This document shows positions 1-5,696 of a DNA stretch of 14,376 nucleotides, one piece after another. A model generated the notes under the pieces. The model was not told the origin of the DNA, did no database searches, and saw nothing but the letters and a program-made list of their open reading frames with translations. This DNA is from CALMEC01 sp031372145 (lineage in GTDB: Bacteria; Actinomycetota; Thermoleophilia; Miltoncostaeales; Miltoncostaeaceae). The translations under genes were made by a program, and so were the position numbers. The stretch is taken from assembly GCA_031372145.1 (NCBI GenBank), contig JANMKR010000083.1, positions 1 through 14,376 of the forward strand, given 5' to 3'. Position 1 is the stretch's first letter. Every line of letters starts with the position of its first letter.

Positions 1-246
1 TGGCGGTTTGGCGGCTGCAAAGCACCGCCGGATTCGATCCGCTGGCAGCAGGAGCATTCGCCCCGGGGGCTTTGTCCTCGCCTGCACCAATATCCAACGA
101 TATGGCCACAGGCTGCGTCCTTGACAGGTGGACCGGAGTGACCACCGGTCCCCGGCGTAGGGATATCGGACTCTCCGAGTCCAATATCCCTATCCGGCGG
201 GCTTTTCACTCGCCAAACCATCAAAGAACTCCCGTGACAGGGCACT
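1..246 (-). repeat. MITE-like palindromic repeat, left copy (truncated by window start)
   Basis: This stretch matches the reverse complement of 2501-2700 over almost its whole length. Shared blocks include the arm TTTGGCGGCTGCAAAGC, the core around GATATGGCCACAGG, and the end reading TGACAGGGCACT. About 23 nt of its outer end should lie before position 1. Relative to the other copy it has roughly 69 extra bases at about 121-200, holding two hairpins. Its right end (CACT, 246) overlaps the TAG stop codon of the leftward HATPase gene. The terminal inverted repeats seen in the intact copy indicate a non-autonomous mobile element. A family of structured intergenic repeats is the alternative. Confidence 0.75.
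158..192. repeat. Near-perfect hairpin inside the left repeat copy
   Basis: TAGGGATAT-C-GGACTC (158-173) pairs with GAGTCC-A-ATATCCCTA (177-192) around a TCC loop. That is 15 of 16 possible pairs, with one C/A mismatch. A smaller hairpin, GGACCGG (130-136) with CCGGTCC (145-151), lies just before it. Both are in the segment missing from the copy at 2501-2700. The hairpin could terminate the leftward HATPase operon, but there is no T-run. Confidence 0.6.
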
Positions 247-676
247 AGAACCCTTGCACCGCAGGGTCCGTCGTCGGCGCGTTGAAGGTCATGAGCACCC
301 GCGTCCCGCCGTCGACCGGCGCCGTGAACTCGACATCGTCCGACAGGCGCGCGATGAGCGAAAGCCCAAGGCCGAGTCCGCCCGGGGTCGGCGAACCTCC
401 GATTCCACTGCCCGCATCGGTCGTGCAGATGACGATCGAGTCCCCACGGACCCACCCGGCGACCTCGAATGTCCCGGCTCCATCGGCGATGCCGTGGACG
501 ACGGCATTTGCGCATGCCTCCGCCACAACAAGTTCGACATCGTCCAAACGCCCGCCGCTGATCCCGACCCGTCCGGCGAACGTGCGCGCGACACGGCGGG
601 CCGTTCGGGTCGCCAGCGCGGTTGCCGGCAGCTGAAGATGGAACATCGGGGTCGGAAACGGCGAGGCGCTGCTCAT
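245..676 (-). CDS. RsbW-like anti-sigma factor (HATPase_c_2 serine kinase)
   Basis: A 143-aa single-domain GHKL ATPase of the anti-sigma regulatory factor family. Such proteins bind a sigma factor and phosphorylate a STAS antagonist. Visible motifs are the N-box AEACANAVVHG (Glu53, Asn57), the G1 box DAGSGIG (Asp87), and the lid/G2 glycines GGLGLGLSLI (99-108). The ATP site therefore looks intact, and the length is normal for the family. I chose ATG 676 because the family homology starts about ten residues later; the reading frame is open further upstream, but that part overlaps the preceding gene and looks like a shadow. No clear Shine-Dalgarno sequence is visible. The gene follows the membrane-protein gene by 40 nt on the same strand and is probably co-transcribed from the promoter at 1149-1174. 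Its TAG stop abuts the left palindromic repeat. The target sigma factor and antagonist are unknown; the STAS protein at 2702-3070 is a candidate partner. Confidence 0.88.
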   Translation of the reverse strand: MSSASPFPTPMFHLQLPATALATRTARRVARTFAGRVGISGGRLDDVELVVAEACANAVVHGIADGAGTFEVAGWVRGDSIVICTTDAGSGIGGSPTPGGLGLGLSLIARLSDDVEFTAPVDGGTRVLMTFNAPTTDPAVQGF

Positions 677-716
677 CGTCGTGACCGGTCGAGGCCGGCC
701 GCGGCTGGGCCGTGCG

Positions 717-1058
717 TCACCCCCCGGCCTCGGGACCGCGCGCTGCGACCTCGTCCTCGATGCGTCCGTCTTCACGCTCGGCAACGAGGAGGGCTCCGAG
801 AAAGCCGCCACCGAGGGCAACGGCGACGCCGAGCCCAAGCGCGAGGGCCCAGCTCCCCCAGATCGCGCGCACGACCACTACGACGACGACGACGGTCAGC
901 AAGCCGCAGATGGCGCCGATGAGGGTCATCGACGTTCCGACGTGACGTTGCGAACTCGGATCCTTGGGTGCGGGGTTGCGCACGTCGTCGCCCGCCACAC
1001 CCTGGTGGGGCGAGACGTGCCCTACGGGGGCATCTTCTTGATCCTGGTGATCTGACAT
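717..1058 (-). CDS. Small two-helix membrane protein, unknown function
   Basis: A 113-aa protein with a hydrophilic, His/Asp-rich N-terminus (residues 1-43). Two hydrophobic segments follow, at about 44-65 (including a run of eight valines) and 69-92, then an acidic tail. ATG 1058 is chosen because GGGAGGTG lies immediately upstream, giving a strong ribosome binding site with short spacing; an ATG 12 codons earlier lacks this. It is the first gene of a leftward pair with the RsbW-like gene and has a SigB-type promoter about 90 nt upstream. I recognise no family. Small membrane proteins paired with anti-sigma factors can act as sensors or anchors, but nothing in this sequence proves that role here. 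Confidence 0.72.
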   Translation of the reverse strand: MSDHQDQEDAPVGHVSPHQGVAGDDVRNPAPKDPSSQRHVGTSMTLIGAICGLLTVVVVVVVVRAIWGSWALALGLGVAVALGGGFLGALLVAEREDGRIEDEVAARGPEAGG

Positions 1059-1148
1059 CGCACCTCCCCGTGTGGGTTTCTGAGCGGAACACAAACGTGC
1101 GATACATCATGCCCGCACGACACGGTCTGGAAACCGTCATCCCCGACA

Positions 1149-1174
1149 GTTCCCCGCTGAGCAGCTGCGGAAAC
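1149..1174 (-). promoter_or_regulatory. SigB/SigF-type promoter for the leftward membrane protein-HATPase pair
   Basis: Read on the minus strand: GTTTCC, 14 nt, GGGAAC. The -10 lies about 90 nt before ATG 1058. It matches the -35 GTTT and spacing of SigB/SigF promoters, but the -10 has A where the classical GGGTAT has T. The same GGGAAC variant recurs at other sites in the window. Confidence 0.55.
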
Positions 1175-1269
1175 CAACCTCTCGCGAGGAAACGCGCGGC
1201 GATTGCCGTGGGCTGCACGGCGCATCCAGACCCGAATGGTCCGTCATCGGACACACGCGGAGGAGCCAC

Positions 1270-1295
1270 GTTTGAACCGTGGCGTCACGGGGTAC
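1270..1295 (+). promoter_or_regulatory. SigB/SigF-type promoter, rightward
   Basis: GTTTGA, 14 nt, GGGTAC, a very good match to the SigB/SigF consensus. The predicted transcript starts near 1302, about 355 nt before the next convincing gene (1659). It either carries a long leader or encodes a separate small RNA. The site is divergent to the promoter at 1149-1174, and the two share one intergenic region. Confidence 0.6.
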
Positions 1296-1301
1296 GAGAC
1301 T

Positions 1302-1658
1302 CACGCGCGGTGGACGCAACGTCCTGAAACGACCGCGATCGGCGACTGTGAGGCCAGCGATGCACACTTCCGGACCGCATGAACCCCCCTTGTGCGTTCC
1401 GTGCGAGGTGACTCGTCCCTGCAGTCTGTGCCTGGGGGGTGCGAGCACCGCACATGTGTGAGCACCTCCCAGGCGTTTCCCGCATGTCGACGGGCCCGGC
1501 CCGTTCGTGGTCAATCACCACGCGCGAAGGAGTCGACCCGCAGCGGCGCGCCTCGATCTGGGTAGAGTGTGCCGCAGACGAGCTGGCATCACGCGTGCTC
1601 GCGCCCGTCGCCACCACCATGGACCTTCCGCCAGCCAATCACCGGATGAGGCGTGGCA
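1302..1658 (+). other. Long putative 5' leader without a convincing gene, with alternative hairpins
   Basis: No open frame here has a ribosome binding site or recognisable product. A CCCCCC tract (1384-1389) can pair with GGGGGG (1434-1439). The same G tract plus TGC (1434-1442) can instead pair with GCACCTCCC (1462-1470), allowing one G-U pair. The two structures are mutually exclusive, as in attenuators. The region could be an untranslated leader of the HATPase pair, a small RNA, or simply spacer. Confidence 0.3.
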
Positions 1659-2075
1659 ATGAGCGGTGAATCGTCCGTCGAACTGGCGCTGCCGGCGCGG
1701 CCCGAAAGCCTGACGATCGTGCGTCAGGCGCTCAGCGGACTCGCCGAGGCCGGCCGGTGGAACGCGACATTTCTGACCGATGCAAAGATCGCGCTGAGCG
1801 AGGCCTGCTCGAACGTCGTCGTGCATGCCTATCCGGAAGGCACCGACGGGATGCTGACGGTGGTGATGACCGTGGCGGAGGACCAGCTCGTCGTCCTCGT
1901 GCGCGATCACGGCGTGGGCATCGTTCCGCGTATCAACAATCGCGGCGCAGGGTTGGGCTTGGGCCTGCCGCTGATCGCAGCCCTCACCAACGAGGTGCGC
2001 GTTCGCAGCGCTGATGACGGCCACACCGAGGTGACGATGATCTTCACCGTCCCGAGCAACGGGGACCCACGATGA
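1659..2075 (+). CDS. RsbW-like anti-sigma factor (HATPase_c_2 serine kinase)
   Basis: A 138-aa single-domain GHKL ATPase of the RsbW/SpoIIAB type. Motifs: N-box SEACSNVVVHAY (Glu48, Asn52), G1 box RDHGVGI (Asp83), and glycine lid GAGLGLGLPLI (96-106), so an active kinase is expected. ATG 1659 is preferred over GTG 1653 because GAGG at 1648-1651 is 7 nt from the ATG but only one base from the GTG. The stop overlaps the next start by 4 nt (ATGA), so it is translationally coupled to the HATPase-like protein at 2072. By family knowledge it should bind a sigma factor and phosphorylate a STAS antagonist. Its partner is not fixed by the sequence. It differs clearly from the HATPase at 245-676, so it is not a recent duplicate. 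Confidence 0.9.
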   Translation: MSGESSVELALPARPESLTIVRQALSGLAEAGRWNATFLTDAKIALSEACSNVVVHAYPEGTDGMLTVVMTVAEDQLVVLVRDHGVGIVPRINNRGAGLGLGLPLIAALTNEVRVRSADDGHTEVTMIFTVPSNGDPR

Positions 2076-2473
2076 CGAAGGCCCGACAGGTCGAGGTGCA
2101 CCTGACCGCCGGTCCGATCGCCGACGCGGTTCTGCGCAGACTCGTCAGCGCCGTCGCCGCGCAGGGCGACCTCCCGATCGACCGAATTCAGGACGCGACG
2201 TTGATCATGGACTCGCTGCTCGGCGCCATCGCGACCGATCGCGTCTCCGCCCTGCTGATGCCGCTCGAGCGCGGGATCGAGATCGCGATCGGTCCGCTGC
2301 CAGACGGCGAAGGCAGCCGCATCCTCAGCGCGACCGAGCTCCCCGAGGTCGGCTCCGTCGTCCACGGTTTGAGCGATCGCGTCTGGATCGACACCCAACG
2401 GGGACCCCAGGAGTACCTGTGTGTCCTCGTCGGCAAGAACGGCACGGACCTCGCGCAGAACACCCGCCAATGA
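2072..2473 (+). CDS. Degenerate HATPase-like protein coupled to the RsbW-like kinase
   Basis: A 133-aa protein beginning at an ATGA overlap with the upstream kinase gene. Its pattern of secondary structure follows RsbW-type domains. Residues 7-60 resemble the strand-helix start of that family, ending in the helix RIQDATLIMDSLLGAI where the N-box should be. Residues 90-120 (GSVVHGLSDRVWIDT...EYLCVLV) resemble the C-terminal helix and strands. The catalytic features are gone: no Glu...Asn N-box pair, no D-x-G-x-G, no glycine-rich lid. I infer a non-catalytic HATPase paralogue that may heterodimerise with or modulate its neighbour. Homology is weak by eye, so an unrelated fold is possible. The gene ends 27 nt before the repeat at 2501. 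Confidence 0.75.
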   Translation: MTKARQVEVHLTAGPIADAVLRRLVSAVAAQGDLPIDRIQDATLIMDSLLGAIATDRVSALLMPLERGIEIAIGPLPDGEGSRILSATELPEVGSVVHGLSDRVWIDTQRGPQEYLCVLVGKNGTDLAQNTRQ

Positions 2474-2500
2474 CGGACAGCAAACGGTCCGTGGTGCGCC

Positions 2501-2700
2501 AGTGCCCTGTCATGGGAGTTCTTTGATGGTTTGGCGAGTGAAAAGCCCGATGGACGAGGACGCAGCCTGTGGCCATATCGTTGGATATGGGTGCAGGCGA
2601 GGACAAAGCCCCAGGGGCGATTGCTCCTGCTCCCAGCGGATCGAATCCGGCGGAGCTTTGCAGCCGCCAAACCGCAAAGAGACTTCCGTGACAGGGCACT
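2501..2700 (+). repeat. MITE-like element, intact 200-bp copy with about 50-bp terminal inverted repeats
   Basis: The left end (AGTGCCCTGTCATGGGAGT) and the reverse complement of the right end (AGTGCCCTGTCACGGAAGT) match, and the similarity continues through TCTTTG and GGTTTGGCG to about 50 bp. A core hairpin sits at 2565-2598 (GCCTGTGGCCATATC pairing with GATATGGGTGCAGGC). The same element, inverted, occupies 1-246, and comparing the copies fixes the boundary at CACT. I see no clear target-site duplication. It has no coding capacity. It lies between convergent genes, ends one base before the STAS stop codon, and could act as a bidirectional terminator. Confidence 0.8.
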
Positions 2701-2701
2701 A

Positions 2702-3070
2702 CTAGACGCGCTGAAGCGCGAGCAAGGTGTCGCTGTCGAGCGCTTCCACCTCGGTGAATCGCGAGCGAAGGTCGACGAGGTCGAGCAGCCGGGTGACTCC
2801 GACGCCAGGTCGAAAGAGTGCGAGGCGCCGTCCCTTGTCGCCGACGATGCGTTCGACGTCGAGCAACGCTCGGACGCCACTCGAGTCGACGAACGTGACC
2901 GAGCTCAGGTCGAGGATGACGGGTTCAGGCCCCTCGACCAGGTTGGTCGTGGCGTCAACGAGGTGCGGGGCGCTCGCAAGGTCGAGTTCGCCGTCGATGA
3001 CGATGATCGACGCGCCTTCGACAACTCCGCTTTCAATACGAAAGCCGACTGGGGCTCGGTCGTCGCTCAT
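2702..3070 (-). CDS. STAS-domain anti-sigma factor antagonist (RsbV/SpoIIAA type)
   Basis: A 122-aa single STAS domain. It shows the ordered strands SIIVIDGELDLASAP (21-35), VILDLSSVTFVDSSGVRALL (51-70) and RRLALFRPGVGVTRLLDLV (81-99). DSSG (62-65) carries the serine that RsbW-type kinases phosphorylate and SpoIIE-type phosphatases dephosphorylate. The unphosphorylated form binds the anti-sigma factor and frees the sigma factor. I chose ATG 3070 (MSDDRAP) because the STAS fold begins soon after; an in-frame ATG 12 codons upstream adds no domain. The ribosome binding site is weak. The gene stands alone, with a SigB-type promoter about 90 nt upstream and the palindromic repeat at its 3' end. 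It is the only antagonist visible here, so it is the natural substrate candidate for the kinases and for the SpoIIE protein at 6606-9932. Confidence 0.9.
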   Translation of the reverse strand: MSDDRAPVGFRIESGVVEGASIIVIDGELDLASAPHLVDATTNLVEGPEPVILDLSSVTFVDSSGVRALLDVERIVGDKGRRLALFRPGVGVTRLLDLVDLRSRFTEVEALDSDTLLALQRV

Positions 3071-3096
3071 CTGGCTGCGACCGTAGCATGTTGGCT

Positions 3097-3126
3097 CCGG
3101 CGCCACATCTGACGGTATGGCGCCGG
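3097..3126. repeat. Inverted repeat upstream of the STAS gene
   Basis: CCGGCGCCA (3097-3105) and TGGCGCCGG (3118-3126) form a 9-bp stem with a 12-nt loop. It would lie in the 5' leader of the STAS transcript, so it could be a leader hairpin or an operator. No function is established. Confidence 0.45.
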
Positions 3127-3162
3127 CTCCGGGAAGATCGAGTCATGTGCCACGGAGACGTG

Positions 3163-3187
3163 GTTCCCTGGCACGACGATCTCAAAC
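3163..3187 (-). promoter_or_regulatory. SigB/SigF-type promoter for the STAS gene
   Basis: Read on the minus strand: GTTTGA, 13 nt, GGGAAC. The predicted start is near 3156, about 86 nt before ATG 3070. If real, the antagonist gene is expressed by the sigma factor it helps release, the usual positive loop in rsbV-rsbW-sigB systems. Confidence 0.55.
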
Positions 3188-3196
3188 ATCGAGATA

Positions 3197-3658
3197 TCAG
3201 CTGACGATCGGCTCGGGGTGAGGCGTGGTCATCGCTTCTGTGACGTGGACTTCGGATCCGGCCCCGCTCGACGGCCGGGACGCCAGTTTGCGTCGGAGCG
3301 CGGCACCGAGAATCCAGGCAGCTCCGCCGCCGATCATCACGAACCGCAGGACGCGACGTCGAAAACGGCGACGTCCACTCGCGATGCCCTCGTCAACGGC
3401 ATTGGTCGCGGAACGCACGAGGGCCGCGAGCTCACTCTGCAAGCGTTCATCGCGCGCCATTCTCCCCGCCACATGCTTCGGATCGGAGCCGCGAACATCG
3501 TCGAACATTTTCCGTCCGGCCTCGTACGTGTCGCCTGCTGCCGTGCGCACCTTGCGGTCGGAAATGGCTTCGCGCAGCATCGGCGCGACGAGACGGCCCA
3601 TCGCCGCGGCCTGCGCAATGCGGCGTGCCTTGTCTTCGAACTCTCTGTTCCGTTTCAT
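3197..3658 (-). CDS. Single-helix membrane-anchored protein, unknown function
   Basis: A 153-aa protein. ATG 3658 is supported by a clear GGAGGT eight bases upstream; the frame stays open further back but without a comparable site. Residues 1-100 are hydrophilic, helix-prone and rich in Arg, Ala and Asp/Glu. A basic stretch GRRRFRRRVLR (95-105) precedes one hydrophobic segment at about 106-121, followed by a short tail. The topology suggests a cytoplasmic helical domain anchored near its C-terminus. I recognise no family. A SigB-type box lies about 32 nt before the start, so it is plausibly a stress-induced gene. It points away from the YihY gene and has its own promoter. Confidence 0.72.
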   Translation of the reverse strand: MKRNREFEDKARRIAQAAAMGRLVAPMLREAISDRKVRTAAGDTYEAGRKMFDDVRGSDPKHVAGRMARDERLQSELAALVRSATNAVDEGIASGRRRFRRRVLRFVMIGGGAAWILGAALRRKLASRPSSGAGSEVHVTEAMTTPHPEPIVS

Positions 3659-3689
3659 TGTCGACCTCCAACTCGTGATGCATGCGGTT

Positions 3690-3714
3690 GTTCCCGCCAC
3701 GGAAGGATCCAAAC
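3690..3714 (-). promoter_or_regulatory. SigB/SigF-type promoter for the single-helix protein
   Basis: Read on the minus strand: GTTTGG, 13 nt, GGGAAC. The predicted start is near 3683, leaving a leader of about 25 nt that contains the GGAGGT ribosome binding site. Confidence 0.5.
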
Positions 3715-3837
3715 CCGCGATGCTCATGCCCTGTTCCGAGAGTCTCGATGCATCCGGCGTATTTGTCCAGCCGGCAAGTCGCTCGCCGAGGCCCATCAAT
3801 CACCTGCGACGAGGGCGCGCCACCGCCGCCGGTCGCG

Positions 3838-3862
3838 GTTTGCCGAGCGGTCTCCCGGGAAC
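3838..3862 (+). promoter_or_regulatory. SigB/SigF-type promoter for the YihY gene
   Basis: GTTTGC, 13 nt, GGGAAC, with the -10 about 66 nt before GTG 3929. It has the same GGGAAC variant and spacing as the leftward promoter at 3690-3714; the two are divergent. Confidence 0.5.
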
Positions 3863-3928
3863 AGCTGGTACGCGTATTGGAAGCACGAACGGCACGATCA
3901 TTGAGCCGCGCGACCGAAAGGCCCCCCG

Positions 3929-4858
3929 GTGACCCAGCCCACATCCGATGAACCGGGACGCGAATCGTCCCCGGCTCCTGACAATGGCATCGCGATTGTC
4001 GAGGCCACCCCGACGCGGCCGACCATCCTTGGCGCGGTGCGCGCAGCGGTGCTTGCGTTTCATCGACACGGCAGAGGCCACGACGCGGCCGCGTTGACCT
4101 ACTACTCGGTCCTCGCGGTCGTGCCCGCGATCGTCGCGCTCGTCGCGACCATCGGATTGTTCGGGCGCGACCCGGAGACGACCGACGCCGTGCTCGAACT
4201 CATCGGCCGGATCGGGCCCCATGAGGCCACGCAGACGTTTCGCGGGACCGTCGAGGGCATCATTCGCAACAAGGACGGCGCAGGTGCGCTCCTCGGCCTC
4301 GGAATCCTGGGAGCGATCTGGTCTGCGACCGGCTGGCTCGACGCGTTCTTTGGCATTGCGAACGCGGCGCACGGCACAGTTGAGCGTCGAGGCTTCATCA
4401 GGCGCAAGACGCTGCAGGTCGCCGCGACCGTCGGCCTCGGGATCGCACTGGCAGCCCTGGTCGTGCTGGTCGTCGTGACGGGACCGATCGCGCGTGACGC
4501 CGCCGACGGACTCGGCGTTGGTGGCGGCGCGCTGCGTATGTGGTCGATCTTCAAGTGGCCTGTCGCCGCCGGTCTTGCCGTCGGGCTGCTGAGCGTGCTC
4601 TTCAGGATCGCGCCCGATGTCCACGGGCGCATGTGGCGATCGAGTGTCACGGGCGCGACGCTCGCCGTGCTTGCCTGGGCCGGGGCATCAGCGGGTTTCG
4701 GGATCTACGTCGCCTCCTTCGGCTCCTACAACGCAACGTACGGAGCGCTCGGCGCGATCGTGGTCTTCCTCGTCTGGCTGTGGATCACCAACGCGGTGCT
4801 GATCATCGGTACGTCCGTTAACGCGCAGTTGGAGCCGCCGCACGAATCCGAGCAGTGA
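3929..4858 (+). CDS. YihY/virulence factor BrkB family membrane protein
   Basis: A 309-aa integral membrane protein. Residues 1-30 are a hydrophilic N-terminus. About six hydrophobic segments follow, near 56-79, 117-143, 164-186, 207-226, 238-262 and 270-295. The family signatures DAAALTYYSVLAVVPAIVAL (52-71) and the C-terminal TYGALGAIVVFLVWLWITNAVLIIGTSVNA region (270-299) are both clear, and the length is typical. The family was once called ribonuclease BN, but that activity is not accepted for it; its molecular function is not settled. The GTG start is supported by GAAAGG eight bases upstream. A SigB-type promoter lies about 66 nt before the gene. A 54-aa membrane gene with its own candidate promoter follows. 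Confidence 0.92.
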   Translation: MTQPTSDEPGRESSPAPDNGIAIVEATPTRPTILGAVRAAVLAFHRHGRGHDAAALTYYSVLAVVPAIVALVATIGLFGRDPETTDAVLELIGRIGPHEATQTFRGTVEGIIRNKDGAGALLGLGILGAIWSATGWLDAFFGIANAAHGTVERRGFIRRKTLQVAATVGLGIALAALVVLVVVTGPIARDAADGLGVGGGALRMWSIFKWPVAAGLAVGLLSVLFRIAPDVHGRMWRSSVTGATLAVLAWAGASAGFGIYVASFGSYNATYGALGAIVVFLVWLWITNAVLIIGTSVNAQLEPPHESEQ

Positions 4859-4864
4859 CAGGTT

Positions 4865-4889
4865 GTTTGGCGCCTCGTTGTCGGGGAAT
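4865..4889 (+). promoter_or_regulatory. SigB/SigF-type promoter for the 54-aa membrane protein
   Basis: GTTTGG, 13 nt, GGGAAT. The predicted start is near 4896, about 37 nt before ATG 4933 and downstream of the YihY stop codon. Confidence 0.55.
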
Positions 4890-4932
4890 GCAGATGTCAC
4901 GCCCAGCACGCACGCGGGACAAAGGAGAAGCC

Positions 4933-5097
4933 ATGGCATCAGGAATCAATCGGAAGTCGGGTGGCATCGGACTTGGCGGCGCTTTCGTCGTCGGAGGCAT
5001 CGTCGTGATGATCTTCGGATCCTTCGTGATCGGACTCATCATCGCGCTCATCGGGCTCGTGGCCTTCGGCGGCTTCGTGAAGGGCAAGTGGTATTGA
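4933..5097 (+). CDS. 54-aa glycine-rich small membrane protein, unknown function
   Basis: ATG 4933 follows AAAGGAG at 4921-4927, a strong ribosome binding site, which decides the start against an upstream in-frame ATG that overlaps the YihY stop. Residues 1-11 are polar. Residues 14-48 form one long or two short hydrophobic helices rich in Gly, Val and Ile. The end is basic (FVKGKWY). It resembles the very small membrane proteins often found among stress-induced genes, but I cannot assign a family. It has its own SigB-type promoter and sits between other genes carrying the same box. Confidence 0.75.
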   Translation: MASGINRKSGGIGLGGAFVVGGIVVMIFGSFVIGLIIALIGLVAFGGFVKGKWY

Positions 5098-5128
5098 GTA
5101 CGCGGCGTGGGTCGACTCCACCCGAAAG

Positions 5129-5154
5129 GTTTATCGACGCAGGCCGCAGGGTAC
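5129..5154 (+). promoter_or_regulatory. SigB/SigF-type promoter for the 50-aa protein (one of the two best matches)
   Basis: GTTTAT, 14 nt, GGGTAC: close to the full SigB consensus GTTTAA/GGGTAT. The predicted start is near 5161, about 100 nt before ATG 5260. Confidence 0.72.
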
Positions 5155-5259
5155 CTCTGGGCACACGGAGTCGCCGCTGCTGCAGACCTTCGCAGAGGTT
5201 CGACTTCGTGAGTGATGTTGGCACGTTCACGGTAGACCAGACTTGCAAGGAGATACGCC

Positions 5260-5412
5260 ATGTCAGATGAGAAGCACACACACGACGAAGAGAACCTGTC
5301 CAAGGGTCCCACCCCCGAGACCCGTCGCGCCGACAACGAGCCCCAGCGCGAGCACGACACCAGCGAGGGGCCAACGCCCGAGACCCGCGAGTCCGAGCGC
5401 AAATCCTCCTGA
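5260..5412 (+). CDS. 50-aa hydrophilic protein with duplicated GPTPETR motif
   Basis: A very short gene supported by a strong ribosome binding site (AAGGAGATACGCC before ATG 5260), an excellent SigB-type promoter upstream, and a hairpin terminator right after the TGA. The product is highly charged, with no hydrophobic segment and no cysteine. It contains two near-identical units, SKGPTPETRRAD (14-25) and SEGPTPETRESE (35-46), separated by a His/Glu/Gln-rich spacer. Such composition suggests an intrinsically disordered stress protein. I recognise no named family, and the function is unknown. Confidence 0.75.
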   Translation: MSDEKHTHDEENLSKGPTPETRRADNEPQREHDTSEGPTPETRESERKSS

Positions 5413-5417
5413 GCGGG

Positions 5418-5444
5418 AAATGGGACTCGTGAGAGTCCCATTTT
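5418..5444 (+). terminator. Rho-independent terminator after the 50-aa gene
   Basis: AAATGGGACTC (5418-5428) pairs perfectly with GAGTCCCATTT (5433-5443) around a GTGA loop, giving an 11-bp stem ending in a short TTTT run. It starts 6 nt after the stop codon. Confidence 0.85.
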
Positions 5445-5452
5445 CACACGCC

Positions 5453-5480
5453 GTGGACGGGCGGTCACGCCCGAGTCCAC
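5453..5480. repeat. Second hairpin after the terminator
   Basis: GTGGAC-GGGCG (5453-5463) pairs with CGCCC (5468-5472) and GTCCAC (5475-5480), with a GTCA loop and a two-base bulge. It lies 9 nt beyond the terminator and may be a backup terminator or part of a structured RNA. Confidence 0.55.
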
Positions 5481-5544
5481 TGGCCCGGAGTTGCCGGCTC
5501 GTCCATCTCGCGTCCACGGCGCCGATGATGGGTCCCGCCAAGCG

Positions 5545-5574
5545 GCCTGTCTGTACACCGGTGTGCAGGCAGGC
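5545..5574. repeat. 30-bp near-perfect palindrome
   Basis: GCCTGTCTGTACACC and GGTGTGCAGGCAGGC abut with no spacer, and 13 of 15 positions are complementary. Having no loop, it suits a dimeric DNA-binding protein better than an RNA hairpin. It lies in the roughly 280-nt gap between the 50-aa and 79-aa genes, about 90 nt before the next candidate promoter. Confidence 0.5.
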
Positions 5575-5661
5575 TTCTCTCTGACTGTGGCGTTTCAGCT
5601 TGTCGCGTCTGCCGGGCCGACCGATCGAGTCAGCGACACCACTCCGCTCGAAGACGGTCAG

Positions 5662-5687
5662 GTTTCCCGAAGCCGGTGTTCGGGCAA
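5662..5687 (+). promoter_or_regulatory. Weak SigB/SigF-type promoter candidate for the 79-aa gene
   Basis: GTTTCC, 14 nt, GGGCAA. The -10 has C in place of the T of GGGTA. The predicted start falls only a few bases before ATG 5697, so the transcript would be almost leaderless. Low weight on its own. Confidence 0.3.
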
Positions 5688-5696
5688 GAGGTGTCC

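Noticed and set aside
1560..1565. GGGTAG as a closer promoter for the 1659 kinase gene
   Set aside because: The expected -35 position reads GCAGCG, with no GTTT nearby.
1484..1669. Open frame beginning MSTGPARSWSITTREG ahead of the kinase gene
   Set aside because: It has no ribosome binding site, overlaps the kinase start in another frame, and shows no family features.
2501..2700. Riboswitch or other known structured RNA instead of a mobile element
   Set aside because: Ends with about 50-bp inverted repeats and a second inverted copy nearby fit a MITE better, and the position is 3' of genes rather than in a leader.
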